Assembly (NCBI RefSeq): GCF_022919575.1
Contig: NZ_CP095071.1
Span: 1,922,001-1,986,000, forward strand
Length of the DNA: 64,000 nt
Reading direction: 5' to 3'
DNA from: Gracilibacillus salinarum
GTDB taxonomy: Bacteria > Bacillota > Bacilli > Bacillales > Amphibacillaceae
Shown here: piece after piece, positions 33,407 through 42,882 of the stretch
Numbering within the stretch: the stretch's first letter is position 1
How the letters are laid out: every line of letters starts with the position of its first letter
The notes under the pieces: generated by a model
Databases searched by the model: none
What the model was told of the DNA's origin: nothing
The model's input: only the letters and a program-made list of their open reading frames with translations
Made by a program: the position numbers and the translations under genes

Positions 33407-36400
33407 TTATTGTCTTCTACGACGATAGAACATGAAAGTAACGGTACCACCAATCACAAAAAGAGCTCCCCATAACGTATAATTAAAAATATTTGTTGCT
33501 GTTGTAGGAAGACTAGATTGAGTCTTTTCTTCACCATTTACTTCCAATTGATTCAGCACTTCGACTTTCGTTCGTTCAGATTGTCCTAATTCTATTGTAA
33601 ATCGAATAGGTGATGGATCAAGCGTATAACCTTTAGGAGCTTTTGTTTCTGTAAAGTAATACTCTCCAGGCTTTAAATAATCAACAATAATCATACCATT
33701 TTCATCGGTGGTAAGATCTTGCGCAATAAGTTCGCCATCCTTATTTTTTAAACTGAATTCTGCCCCATGTAGGGTCTTTTCCTTATTCTTACTGTCTAAC
33801 TTTACTAATTCTACGCCTGAACGAATTTGCTTATTAGTTAATGCTATTTTTTTAGGTGCTAATTGTCCTTTATCAATTGTGAAGGATATCGGTCGATGGG
33901 AGTGATAACCTTCTAACGGCTCCGTTTCTTTTAGCAGATATTTTCCAGGACGTAAATCTTCAATTAAAAGCTTGCCATCTTCTCCTGTTACAAGATCCTC
34001 TCTTAATATGTTTCCTTCTGCATCTTGCACTTCAAACTTCACACCTGCTAAAGGTAACGATGGATTATCAAAATCTACCTTGGTTAATGCAAAATCACCT
34101 TTTACAATGGTATTATCGGTAGAGATTAATAACGTTTCACTTTGACCTAAATCAATCGTAAAGGTGAGAGGTGCTGAATCTAGCTGATAGCCATCAGGAG
34201 CTCGCGTTTCGACAAATTGATAAGTACCTGGCGTTAAGTCCTCCACTAAAAGTTTCCCATTTTCATCTGTTTTCAAATTCTCTTGTAAAACCTTTCCTTC
34301 TTGTTGAAGTTCAAAGGTCGCACCTGCTAATGTTCCACCAGTTTCTTCATCTACTTTTGTTAATTCAACTGAGCCGCTAGTCATACTGTTCTTCATTGCT
34401 AGATTCAATGTTTCTGCTTGGTTAAAATCAATTTCAAATGGTATTGGAGTGCTATCTAACTCATAACCGAAAGGCGCTTCCGTTTCTACTAGTTGATAAG
34501 AACCTGGTTTCAAATCTTCAATGATTAACTTTCCATTTTGATCAGTAGCAAGACCCATTTGCAGTGTTTCCCCTTGCTCATTTAACAATTCAAATATCGC
34601 TCCAGATAAGCCATTATCTGCTTTTCCTAACTTGGTTAGTTCAACTGATCCAGTAGATAGTGGATTCACCGCATTAACTTTTGTAACTTCTGTCTGACCA
34701 AGTGTAATAATAAATTCAATAGGATCCGCAATTAGGTCATACCCAGGTAAACCTTCTGTTTCCACAAATTGATAACTACCAGGTTTTAAATCACTAATCA
34801 ATAACTTACCACCCGCATTAGTTTCCAATCCTGTTTGCAAGGTATTCCCTTCCGCATCTTGCAGCTCAAATTCTACGCCTTCTAAATCGTTCCCGTCTTC
34901 CCCTGTCTTCGTTAATTCCACAGCTCCGGTTGATTGTTCATTTTCCATCGTTAGTTGTAACGTTTCCTGTTGATCAAACACGATTTCAAAAGGTATAGGT
35001 GTTTCATCTAATTCATGACCAAATGGTGCCTTCGTCTCTACCAGTTCGTAATGACCGGGTTTCAAATCTTCAATAAGCAGTTGACCAGTCTCATTCGTTA
35101 TTAAACCTGTTTGAAGCTCGTCCCCTGCCTCATTGCGTAACGTAAATTCAGCGCCTTCTAACCCCTCTCCTTCTTCTCCTACCTTCGTTAAGGTAACAGC
35201 TCCCGGTGTTAATGGATTTTCAAAGGAAACTTCGGTTGGTTCCGTTTGTCCTAAACCAATATCAAACTCAATTGGCGTCGCATCCAAGTCATAGCCTGCA
35301 ATGGTCTCTGTTTCGACTAATTGATAGCTACCAGGATCAAGATCAGCTATCGTTAGCTTTCCTTGCTCATCTGTCGTAAAACCTTCTTCTAGCGTTTCGC
35401 CGTCGCTATCCTGCAATTCGAAGACGACACCTTCTAATAAGCGTCCATCTTCCCCTTGTTTGGTTAACTCGAAGGTACTTGGAATATAGCTGTTTTCCAT
35501 CGTCAATTGTAATGTTTCCTGTTGATCAAACACGATTTCAAAAGGTATAGGCGTTTTATCTAATTGGTAGCCGAAGGGTGCCTTCGTCTCTACCAGTTCG
35601 TAATGACCGGGTTTCAAGTCTTCGATAAGCAGTTGACCAGTCTCATCCGTTGTTAAGTCTGTTTGAAGCTCGTCCCCTGCCTCATTGCGTAACGTAAATT
35701 CAGCGCCTTCTAACCCCTCTCCTTCTTCTCCTACCTTCGTTAAGGTAACAGCTCCCGGTGTTAATGGATTTTCAAAGGAAACTTCGGTTGGTTCTGTTTG
35801 CCCCAGTACAATGTCAAAGGAGATAGGCGTGTTATCAATGTCGTATCCTTGGATCGTGCTGGTTTCGACGAATTGATAGTTTCCTGGTTTCAACTCTTGC
35901 ACGAGTAACTTGCCATCTGCATCTGTGGTCAAATTCTCTTGAAGGGTATTCCCTTCCGCATCTTGCAGCTCAAATTCTACGCCTTCTAAAATGTTCCCGT
36001 CTTCCCCGGTCTTCGTTAATTCCACAGCTCCGGTTGATTGTTCGTTTTCCATCGTTAGTTGTAACGTTTCCTGTTGATCAAACACGATTTCAAAAGGTAT
36101 AGGTGTTTCATCTAATTCATGACCAAATGGTGCCTTCGTCTCTACCAGTTCGTAATGACCGGGTTTCAAATCTTCAATGAGCAGTTGACCAATCTCATCC
36201 GTTGTTAAACCTGTTTGAAGCTCGTCCCCTGCCTCATTGCGTAACGTAAATTCAGCGCCTTCTAACCCCTCTCCTTCTTCTCCTATTTTAAATAATTCTA
36301 CAGAACCTGTACTTAATAAATTCTCTACCTCTAATTCAACCGGAGTGTTTTGCGCAAATCCAATTTCAAATGAAATAGGATTTGTGTCTAGCTTATATCC

Positions 36401-39400
36401 ATCAAGTGTAGCCTTTTCCACAAATTGATAACTACCTGGCTTTAAACCATTTACTTTTATAACTCCGTTTTCATCTGTAAATAATCCATCCTGAAGCATT
36501 TTCCCCTCAGCATCCTGAAGTTCAAACTCTACACCTACCAGTAATAGTCCGTCTTCCCCCACTTTTTTCAGCTCCACAGAGCCTGTGGCTAGTTCGTTAA
36601 CTTTACTAATCTCAACTGGCTCTTGTTGAGCAAACTCAATGTCAAAGGGTATTGGCGTATCATCTAATTGATATCCTTCCGGTGCGCTTGTTTCTACAAA
36701 TTCATAACTTCCCGGCAATAAGTCTTCTACAACTATTATTCCTTGTTCATTAGTGGTTAGTCCAGAATCTATCTCTTGATTATCTTCATTATAAAGAGAG
36801 AATATCGCACCTTGAAGAACCTCATCATCTTCGCCTTTCTTTAATAATTGTACAGAATTATCTAAATTCATATAAACACCGACTCTAGTCGGTTCCACAG
36901 GTTGTCCTTGATCAGTCGCAATCGCAAACGAATTCCATGCTGCTCTTTCACTTGGATTAATATTTTTATCTAACACCTTAGGATCTACATCAGAAGCAGC
37001 CGGAGCTACCATGGAGAAAGAAATTGTTATGTCTTCGCCTTCTATCCATTCAACACCATCTTTTAATTCAATTTTAAAGGCATGGATAGAAGACCAATCT
37101 TCAATTTCACTAGCTAATGTCCAATCTGGTGCTTCCGCGCTATCAGGATTAGAAAGTTTCTCTGTCGTTTCTGGATAATTTGTATTCCTCGTTAAATCAT
37201 CACGTTCAGGTGTAGCAACGGAGCTGTAGTATATATCTACTCTATCCTCCCAAGATGTAGGTATTTGAATTGTCTTTACCAACGAAGGGGTAAACTGACT
37301 TCCTCGATCAATATTATCAGTGATACCTAAATCTCCAACAGATGGTAAGACATCCATTAAAGTCATACTAGAAATATCATCTCCAGTTGTATTCGTTAAC
37401 GTTAATTGATAATCAATTTCCCCACCAGGCACAGTACTCCCGAATTTGGTAAATGTATCATCTAATGCACCTCTTACTAACTTCTCTGTTTGAATATTAT
37501 ATTGACCACTCATATAATATTCATTACCAGATTTCAGTCGTGGTTGGTCATCATTTCCGTCTCCATTTAGGTCCCCTACGTCTGTTTGAAGAATGGTATC
37601 TGTTAACCCTGGATTATCTACAGTGGGAACTGTTAGTTCCTCATCTCCGGAAAAGCCATATACATCAAATTTTAAAATATTCGGAGCCCCTTCACTAATG
37701 TCCACATTGATTTCTGTGTTTATATTCTTCCCCGGACGTAAGAGTCTATCTTCCCAATGAAAGGTTATCAATTGCCGCCCTGTATCATTAAAATTATCAC
37801 TAACTATTTCATACTCACCATTTGATTCTCTTCCGTCTGAACCATAAAATAACGAATCTGGATTATCTGAGATTACAACCCCTGATGGTAACAATACTGT
37901 TGCTTCTAACGGCTCGTTCATAGCTAAGGTAGAACTATTTGATGTAGTTAAATTAACACTCATTCGATTATCTCCAAAGTCAACATAGGAACCTTGATGA
38001 TTGGTTAGCGATACATCGACTGTTGCTATTGGTGGTTGATCCGTGGGCTTGGGCACAATTTGCGCAGATCTAGGGCCTGCAATGGGATCCGTATTGTATG
38101 GCCTCCCATTTGTATTACTTCCGAAGGCTGTCCCCTCACCACCTATACCATTAATATTAAATATGTTTGTAACATCTCCAGTATATCCCTTTTCAACTCC
38201 AAAATAATAATTTGGTCTGCCATTATTAAGCATACCGCTGGGTGCGTAAGTAAAATCTAAGAATATAGCACTTACTCTGGCATTCTCGCTTATTCCTAGT
38301 TCTGATCTGGTATAAGTTGTATCAATATCTGCTTCTTGTACTAACACTTCTCTACTTCCGTCGACTATTGCTTCTATGTTGAAGACAGGATCATTAGTTA
38401 AAGGTACCCCTCCGGGATAATCAGGTCCAGGTCTATATACAAACCCTCCTGGAGTCTTCATTTCTTCAAATATTAAATGAGGATCAATATCATAACGCGT
38501 AGTATACTTGCGAAAATCTCCTTCTTTACTTTCTTGCAATGGTGCAATACCATGTGAAAATCCTAGTAAAGCGTCATCATATACGACGGGATTAGGGTTT
38601 TTATTATCAAATGGACCAATATCCCCTTTACCATTTAAAGGTCCGTGATGCCCCGGCACATAAACATTTCCCTCAATGTCGCCAGTTGCTTTCTCCGAAT
38701 CCACGATTGTTACACTGTCACTTGCACTAACACTATTTTCATTTCCCCCAATAAAAGAAGTAGTAACATCAACATTGTTTGTTAACGTTTGATCCACGGT
38801 ATTATCTTCAGCCGTTAATACCACTTCAAGATCTTTTGTGAATAATGTATCTTCCGAATTTTCTTGCTCCTCTATACTTGGAGCGTCAAATGTCCACGTT
38901 AATTGATTTCCACTCTGATCTGGTTCAGGCCCTTTAGAGGTCGAATCATAATTTAGCCCATTCGGTATAGTATCTACTACCGTAATTTTTGAGCCTTCTT
39001 CAATGTAGCTTTGCCCAATACTTTTTTTAGGGATATCAACACTAATTTTCCAAACTGTGTCCGAATTTGGAATAGGTAGATTTCGATCATTTCCTATTGC
39101 TTTGGTAAAATTTTTTGATACAGAAATCGTTGTGGAGGAATCCACTATTACTTGTGCCGAATCGTCCACTATCGCTTGTTGATCTGCTTCAAATGATGCC
39201 GTCATATTTAACTTCGTTGCATTCGGTGTTATGCCATTTGCAGTCTGCACTTTGATAATATTTTCATACGTTTGTCCAGTACTTATGCTATCAAACTCAT
39301 ATATCAACTGATTCATTTCTTCATCAAAATGAGGCTCGACGCCTGCTATTTTCAATTCAGAAAGAGCCTGATTAAATGATACTGTATCTAGTTCTGGTAA

Positions 39401-40147
39401 ATCTACTCGAATCACAGCATTCGTATATTTTGCGATTGACCCTGTCGTTTTAAATACAAATTTATAAGCAGCGTCATTTCCAGCATAAATATTAGTATTT
39501 AATGGCGATACATCAATATCCACATTTAAATTACCCGATAGAGGAGTAATAAAATTATTTGAAAGAACGTCTTGGGTTGCTTCTTCTTTGGTGGTTTCTT
39601 TGGGGTTAGCAACAGTATCATCATACTTATTGTTGATATTTTCCGAGGAATCATTGTTTGTGCTCTCTATAGTAGATGAGTCATTAGAAACGTTTTTGTC
39701 GTCAGCAGCGTTTTTGTCTAGAGAAAACGTTAAGCTTTCTTTAGCTACTAATTCATTATTTGTATATCCTTCAACTTTTATTTCGTTCTGTTCTGATAAA
39801 TTGTTCAGTACTATTTTAATAGATAAAGGTGGTGAATCGGGTACGTTATCTACTACTAACGTATGAGTATCAGGTTGATAGGTTAAAGAAAAGTCTGCTT
39901 TTGTTAATTCTTTTGTTTTTTCTTCATCCCAATCCGCATCATTAGGTAAAGTGATTTTTAAGTTGTCATATATAGTTTCTGAACCTATATCTATGATACT
40001 TTCTTTTAACGACGCACCACTCTCTAGGGTGATGGTAAACTCTTCTGTGTGATTGTTGTTACTTTCTGCAAGAATGATCGAACTAGAGTACGATAATTGA
40101 GAGAACATTATGAAAGCAATCAACAATATTGACAAGTATTTTTTCAT
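33407..40147 (-). CDS. Giant repetitive Cna-B-domain surface adhesin with sortase signal
   Basis: A 2246-residue wall-anchored protein. It has a signal peptide (residues 1-28), a Ser/Asn/Thr-rich stretch to about residue 190, and a large N-terminal region of beta-sandwich domains to about residue 1120. Then come 12 Cna-B (SpaA-like) domains of about 92 residues each, to about residue 2200. Each begins with a VELTKxGEDG-type strand carrying the Lys and contains a YxxxETxxxxGY strand carrying the Glu of an intramolecular isopeptide bond. Domains 3, 5 and 7 are nearly identical. The C-terminus is LPTTATN, a hydrophobic helix and RRRRQ: a sorting signal with Ala in place of the usual Gly, like class D sortase substrates. 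No sortase is in the window. The start is ATG at 40147 after AAAGGAGG. Confidence 0.93.
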   Translation of the reverse strand: MKKYLSILLIAFIMFSQLSYSSSIILAESNNNHTEEFTITLESGASLKESIIDIGSETIYDNLKITLPNDADWDEEKTKELTKADFSLTYQPDTHTLVVDNVPDSPPLSIKIVLNNLSEQNEIKVEGYTNNELVAKESLTFSLDKNAADDKNVSNDSSTIESTNNDSSENINNKYDDTVANPKETTKEEATQDVLSNNFITPLSGNLNVDIDVSPLNTNIYAGNDAAYKFVFKTTGSIAKYTNAVIRVDLPELDTVSFNQALSELKIAGVEPHFDEEMNQLIYEFDSISTGQTYENIIKVQTANGITPNATKLNMTASFEADQQAIVDDSAQVIVDSSTTISVSKNFTKAIGNDRNLPIPNSDTVWKISVDIPKKSIGQSYIEEGSKITVVDTIPNGLNYDSTSKGPEPDQSGNQLTWTFDAPSIEEQENSEDTLFTKDLEVVLTAEDNTVDQTLTNNVDVTTSFIGGNENSVSASDSVTIVDSEKATGDIEGNVYVPGHHGPLNGKGDIGPFDNKNPNPVVYDDALLGFSHGIAPLQESKEGDFRKYTTRYDIDPHLIFEEMKTPGGFVYRPGPDYPGGVPLTNDPVFNIEAIVDGSREVLVQEADIDTTYTRSELGISENARVSAIFLDFTYAPSGMLNNGRPNYYFGVEKGYTGDVTNIFNINGIGGEGTAFGSNTNGRPYNTDPIAGPRSAQIVPKPTDQPPIATVDVSLTNHQGSYVDFGDNRMSVNLTTSNSSTLAMNEPLEATVLLPSGVVISDNPDSLFYGSDGRESNGEYEIVSDNFNDTGRQLITFHWEDRLLRPGKNINTEINVDISEGAPNILKFDVYGFSGDEELTVPTVDNPGLTDTILQTDVGDLNGDGNDDQPRLKSGNEYYMSGQYNIQTEKLVRGALDDTFTKFGSTVPGGEIDYQLTLTNTTGDDISSMTLMDVLPSVGDLGITDNIDRGSQFTPSLVKTIQIPTSWEDRVDIYYSSVATPERDDLTRNTNYPETTEKLSNPDSAEAPDWTLASEIEDWSSIHAFKIELKDGVEWIEGEDITISFSMVAPAASDVDPKVLDKNINPSERAAWNSFAIATDQGQPVEPTRVGVYMNLDNSVQLLKKGEDDEVLQGAIFSLYNEDNQEIDSGLTTNEQGIIVVEDLLPGSYEFVETSAPEGYQLDDTPIPFDIEFAQQEPVEISKVNELATGSVELKKVGEDGLLLVGVEFELQDAEGKMLQDGLFTDENGVIKVNGLKPGSYQFVEKATLDGYKLDTNPISFEIGFAQNTPVELEVENLLSTGSVELFKIGEEGEGLEGAEFTLRNEAGDELQTGLTTDEIGQLLIEDLKPGHYELVETKAPFGHELDETPIPFEIVFDQQETLQLTMENEQSTGAVELTKTGEDGNILEGVEFELQDAEGNTLQENLTTDADGKLLVQELKPGNYQFVETSTIQGYDIDNTPISFDIVLGQTEPTEVSFENPLTPGAVTLTKVGEEGEGLEGAEFTLRNEAGDELQTDLTTDETGQLLIEDLKPGHYELVETKAPFGYQLDKTPIPFEIVFDQQETLQLTMENSYIPSTFELTKQGEDGRLLEGVVFELQDSDGETLEEGFTTDEQGKLTIADLDPGSYQLVETETIAGYDLDATPIEFDIGLGQTEPTEVSFENPLTPGAVTLTKVGEEGEGLEGAEFTLRNEAGDELQTGLITNETGQLLIEDLKPGHYELVETKAPFGHELDETPIPFEIVFDQQETLQLTMENEQSTGAVELTKTGEDGNDLEGVEFELQDAEGNTLQTGLETNAGGKLLISDLKPGSYQFVETEGLPGYDLIADPIEFIITLGQTEVTKVNAVNPLSTGSVELTKLGKADNGLSGAIFELLNEQGETLQMGLATDQNGKLIIEDLKPGSYQLVETEAPFGYELDSTPIPFEIDFNQAETLNLAMKNSMTSGSVELTKVDEETGGTLAGATFELQQEGKVLQENLKTDENGKLLVEDLTPGTYQFVETRAPDGYQLDSAPLTFTIDLGQSETLLISTDNTIVKGDFALTKVDFDNPSLPLAGVKFEVQDAEGNILREDLVTGEDGKLLIEDLRPGKYLLKETEPLEGYHSHRPISFTIDKGQLAPKKIALTNKQIRSGVELVKLDSKNKEKTLHGAEFSLKNKDGELIAQDLTTDENGMIIVDYLKPGEYYFTETKAPKGYTLDPSPIRFTIELGQSERTKVEVLNQLEVNGEEKTQSSLPTTATNIFNYTLWGALFVIGGTVTFMFYRRRRQ
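34840..36300 (-). repeat. 552-bp higher-order tandem repeat inside the adhesin gene
   Basis: The motif GCGTAACG occurs at 35135, 35687 and 36239, exactly 552 bases apart, embedded in long near-identical blocks. 552 bases is two 92-residue Cna-B domains, so the gene has grown by duplication of a two-domain unit. The intervening domains (4, 6, 8) diverge more than domains 3, 5 and 7; a block near 34850 recurs near 35958, 1104 bases away. Copy number probably varies between strains. Confidence 0.9.
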
Positions 40148-40279
40148 AAAATTTACCTCCTTTAGTATAAATAGCTAAAATAACACCTTCATTTTACCAC
40201 CTTATAAGCAGAAATGATACCAAATTTCTACGATTACAGACAAATTTCTTATAATAGAAATTATAGTTTTAGGTTAAAT

Positions 40280-40312
40280 GTATCATTATTTTAAATAATA
40301 AACGAATGATAC
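40280..40312. promoter_or_regulatory. Inverted repeat upstream of the adhesin gene
   Basis: GTATCATT (40280-40287) and AATGATAC (40305-40312) form an 8-bp inverted repeat. A third copy, AATGATAC at about 40213, stands closer to the gene. Three copies within 100 bases suggest a regulator site, but the region is AT-rich and no family can be named. Confidence 0.3.
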
Positions 40313-40653
40313 CAGACTATTTTACTATATTAGAATAAATAGCATAATTTTTTTCATTTATTCGTATCTAACTATAGGTAGCGTCAGGAGTTTTAACAAG
40401 ATACCATGGTAAAAACGTATATTTCGCCAAATGCTTTTACGTTGTATGACTGATTTATGCTCCCAAAACGGTATGATTTGACAAGACATACAGACTATAG
40501 GGACCCAACGAAACTTTCATTAATAAAAACCTAATACGATCGTATGGTGATGCCTTATTAGAATATCACGGAATTACCTTTAGTAATTTGGGATTAAATG
40601 ATTCTATTTTTTTTACTATTATTCTCGTACACAATACTTCGAATTTTATTAGT
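40313..40653. other. Gene-free stretch between adhesin and IS4-type relic
   Basis: About 340 bases. From ATG 40407 the plus strand could read a short frame (KTYISPNAFTLYD, stop, then RYDLTRHTDYRDPTKLSL), which looks like a decayed coding remnant, perhaps from a transposon, but I cannot assign it. Confidence 0.3.
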
Positions 40654-41645
40654 TACTCAATTTTCGCAGACTGAAATAGGCAGGTAAGCACTGTTATAGT
40701 TGGGTAAGCCTGCAATCCAGTGTTGGACTTGACTTTTGATTAATTTTTGTACTTTCTTGTTGCTCTTATTCAGAGCATCTTCAATAAGCTCGATCAACTG
40801 TTGAAATGCCACAGCCCAATCAAGATCATGTATCTCATCACATAGTTCATAAAACATACCACCTAAAGTCCGTTCATCGGTGCTACATCTATTTTGCCAA
40901 GAAGTACAATAAATCGAGCGAAAACAATCGTGGTATGATAATTAAGCTGTCATACGAGCGACCTCGGAACTCAAAAGAGACTATGTTGGTTTAAAAGAGA
41001 CTTCAAAGTCCCAGCATATTCCATAAATACGAAGATTTCCTGATCTTCAAGGGTACAGTCGGTGCGTAATCCAGCCAAGCGTAAGCATACGAAACCCTTT
41101 ATAGAAGCGCATTTTTGGGATACATGGTCAAAACAGCGAGCTAATAATTCAACTGATTTAATACGGTTACGATTATACGAAGAATCATCTATAATCAAAA
41201 CTTTTGGGCGATCATGATTCGAAAAGTTGGTTACCTTTCCAATGGTATGAGCACTTAGAAATAGTAAAAAATCTTCTTCACGCAAAGGTAGACTTGTTTA
41301 AAAAGCGATAGACGGCATTTTTTCTAGACAATCATTCGCTTTGTTACTTTGAAGTAGTTGATACCAGTTCTTATTTTCAAAGATCACAAAAAAACATTTG
41401 AAAAAGATAGGCACAAGTAAAGTTGACAGACTTTTTAATACCATCATTTCTAAGATGTATAAACAATGCTAATTCTTCAAATGTAGATTTTAATTTATTT
41501 GGTAGTGTTTTCTAGACAATTATACTATTCCAAAAATTGAGTTTTTATTTATACCTATTTCTAATATCAATGACCATATTTGAACAGTGACACACATTAC
41601 AGCTAGTTATCCTAAACGCATTTTTCTCACTGCGAAAATTGAGTA
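40654..41645 (-). mobile_element. Decayed IS4-type insertion sequence with terminal inverted repeats
   Basis: The ends are 16-bp perfect inverted repeats: TACTCAATTTTCGCAG at 40654-40669 and its complement at 41630-41645. Inside, on the minus strand, is an IS4-family transposase in pieces: an N-terminal part near 41520-41390 (FIHLRNDGIKKSVNF), a middle part at 40971-41285 (FLLFLSAHTIGKVTNF, LIIDDSSYNRNR, LLARCFDHVSQK), and the C-terminal part at 40657-40857 (MFYELCDEIHDLDW, WIAGLPNY). At 992 bp it is shorter than a complete element and has frame breaks and deletions, so it is inactive. Confidence 0.85.
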
Positions 41646-41926
41646 TATTTTTGTTATAATCAATTTCTTATTAAACCGGGAAAACACTAGTGGGATCCCC
41701 GCATTCGCCATGTCCAATGGGCTTGTCATGAAAGTCTGTAAGGTAGATAAGGGCTGAAGTTGATCGAAGATTTGTGATGGTTATTGAACCGGGAAATAAG
41801 TCGCGCTATGTTCGCATGATGCTTACTTTCGTTCACTACGACTCGATTTTTCTTCTCTCTTATGGTCGAATACCATCCGCTTTTGATCACAAGAGAGAAA
41901 CCGATAAGATTCTGAACATATAAGAA
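41646..41926. other. Gene-free stretch next to the IS4-type relic
   Basis: A 71-codon minus-strand frame at 41726-41941 (REKKNRVVVNESKHHAN and similar) resembles junk frames of dispersed intergenic repeats in Bacillaceae that I half remember; no ribosome binding site is seen. Not called as a gene. Confidence 0.35.
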
Positions 41927-41950
41927 AAAGCCTGAAATCATTCAGGCTTT
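41927..41950 (-). terminator. Intrinsic terminator overlapping the end of the nitroreductase gene
   Basis: AAAGCCTGAA-ATCA-TTCAGGCTTT is a 10-bp perfect stem with a four-base loop. On the minus strand T residues follow. The stop codon of the nitroreductase lies inside the stem. Confidence 0.88.
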
Positions 41951-42517
41951 AAACTTCCCTTCCATTACCGTTTCACTTAACGGACGACGCGGTGATGGTA
42001 CTTCGCGTTCCTGGAATGCTTCTTCCAGCTTTTCTTTCTCATCCTGGTAACCAATGGCGATAACTGCGTGCAGCTGGTATCGTTCCGGAATGTTCAGAGC
42101 TTCACGTGCCTGGTCTTTATAGAAACCGCCCATTGCGTGTGTAATCAGTCCTTGTTTCATCGCTTGTAAGGATAGGAATCCCCAAGCTGTACCCGCATCA
42201 AAAGCATGTGCAGCGCCTGCTTCGGTATCCGATATAATTAACACATATGCAGGTGCTTTGGTACACCATGCTAAATTCCCATCCATAATAAAGGAATGAA
42301 ATTGCTTGCGATCCTCTTCTGAACGGGCAACGATAAAGCGCCATGGCTGTTTGTTGCTCCCGGATGGTGACCAGCGAGCTGCTTCGAGTACGGTCATTAA
42401 TGTATCTTCTTCTAGTTCTTTTTCCGCGAAGGAACGAGGTGACCAGCGATTTACAAACATGTCATCGATCGGATAGTCGGCCTTGCGGTAATCTTGCATA
42501 TTTATGTTCTTCATCAT
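41942..42517 (-). CDS. Nitroreductase-family FMN oxidoreductase
   Basis: A 191-residue flavoprotein. FVNRWSPRSFAEKEL at residues 22-36 is the FMN-binding Arg/Ser segment, ARWSPSGSNKQPWRFIVA near residue 47 the second FMN contact, and GGFYKDQAREALNIPERY with AVIAIGY the C-terminal part. Enzymes of this family reduce nitro compounds or quinones with NAD(P)H; the natural substrate is usually unknown. The tandem ATGs at 42517 and 42514 follow GGGGGAAT; either could start. It stands as a single-gene unit. Confidence 0.9.
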   Translation of the reverse strand: MMKNINMQDYRKADYPIDDMFVNRWSPRSFAEKELEEDTLMTVLEAARWSPSGSNKQPWRFIVARSEEDRKQFHSFIMDGNLAWCTKAPAYVLIISDTEAGAAHAFDAGTAWGFLSLQAMKQGLITHAMGGFYKDQAREALNIPERYQLHAVIAIGYQDEKEKLEEAFQEREVPSPRRPLSETVMEGKFKA

Positions 42518-42629
42518 TATTCCCCCTTCGCCAATTATTATATGCTATATCGTTTGCAATCTCAAAAATCACGATTCTGGGCAATTGTCATACTTTATAG
42601 TATCACTATGTTGAAGGAGAAGGCAGACG

Positions 42630-42794
42630 ATGAAAGGATTTGTATTCTTTTGCTTTGTTATGCTAATTGGCTTTCTTGTATTCGTCCCCTGGTTACTAAT
42701 CGTCATTCCAATGATCGGCATCAAAACCTTTGTCATCGTTTTTATACTGCTGATTATTGGCTTTTTTGTCGAGTGGCAAATCAAAAAAAAATAA
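42630..42794 (+). CDS. Small two-helix membrane protein
   Basis: A 54-residue protein almost entirely hydrophobic: two helices (residues 3-22 and 28-47) divided by a short turn with Pro and Gly, ending in EWQIKKKK-type basic residues. A ribosome binding site GAAGGAGA lies 9 bases before the ATG. It is in the same orientation as the TPR regulator that follows 88 bases later. Function unknown; such proteins can be anchors or signalling peptides. Confidence 0.7.
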   Translation: MKGFVFFCFVMLIGFLVFVPWLLIVIPMIGIKTFVIVFILLIIGFFVEWQIKKK

Positions 42795-42882
42795 AAAACT
42801 TTACTTTTTATAGTTACATTTTACCAATACTATAGTATGATATATCCATGCAATAAAAGTAAATAATTAGGAGATGATCAAA

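Noticed and set aside
33407..40147. CRISPR-like periodicity in the repetitive region
   Set aside because: The repeats are coding, in frame, 276 or 552 bases long and without short unique spacers.
42494..42835. 113-codon plus-strand frame spanning the small membrane protein
   Set aside because: The 54-residue frame at 42630 has a proper ribosome binding site and coherent hydrophobic pattern; the longer frame has neither.
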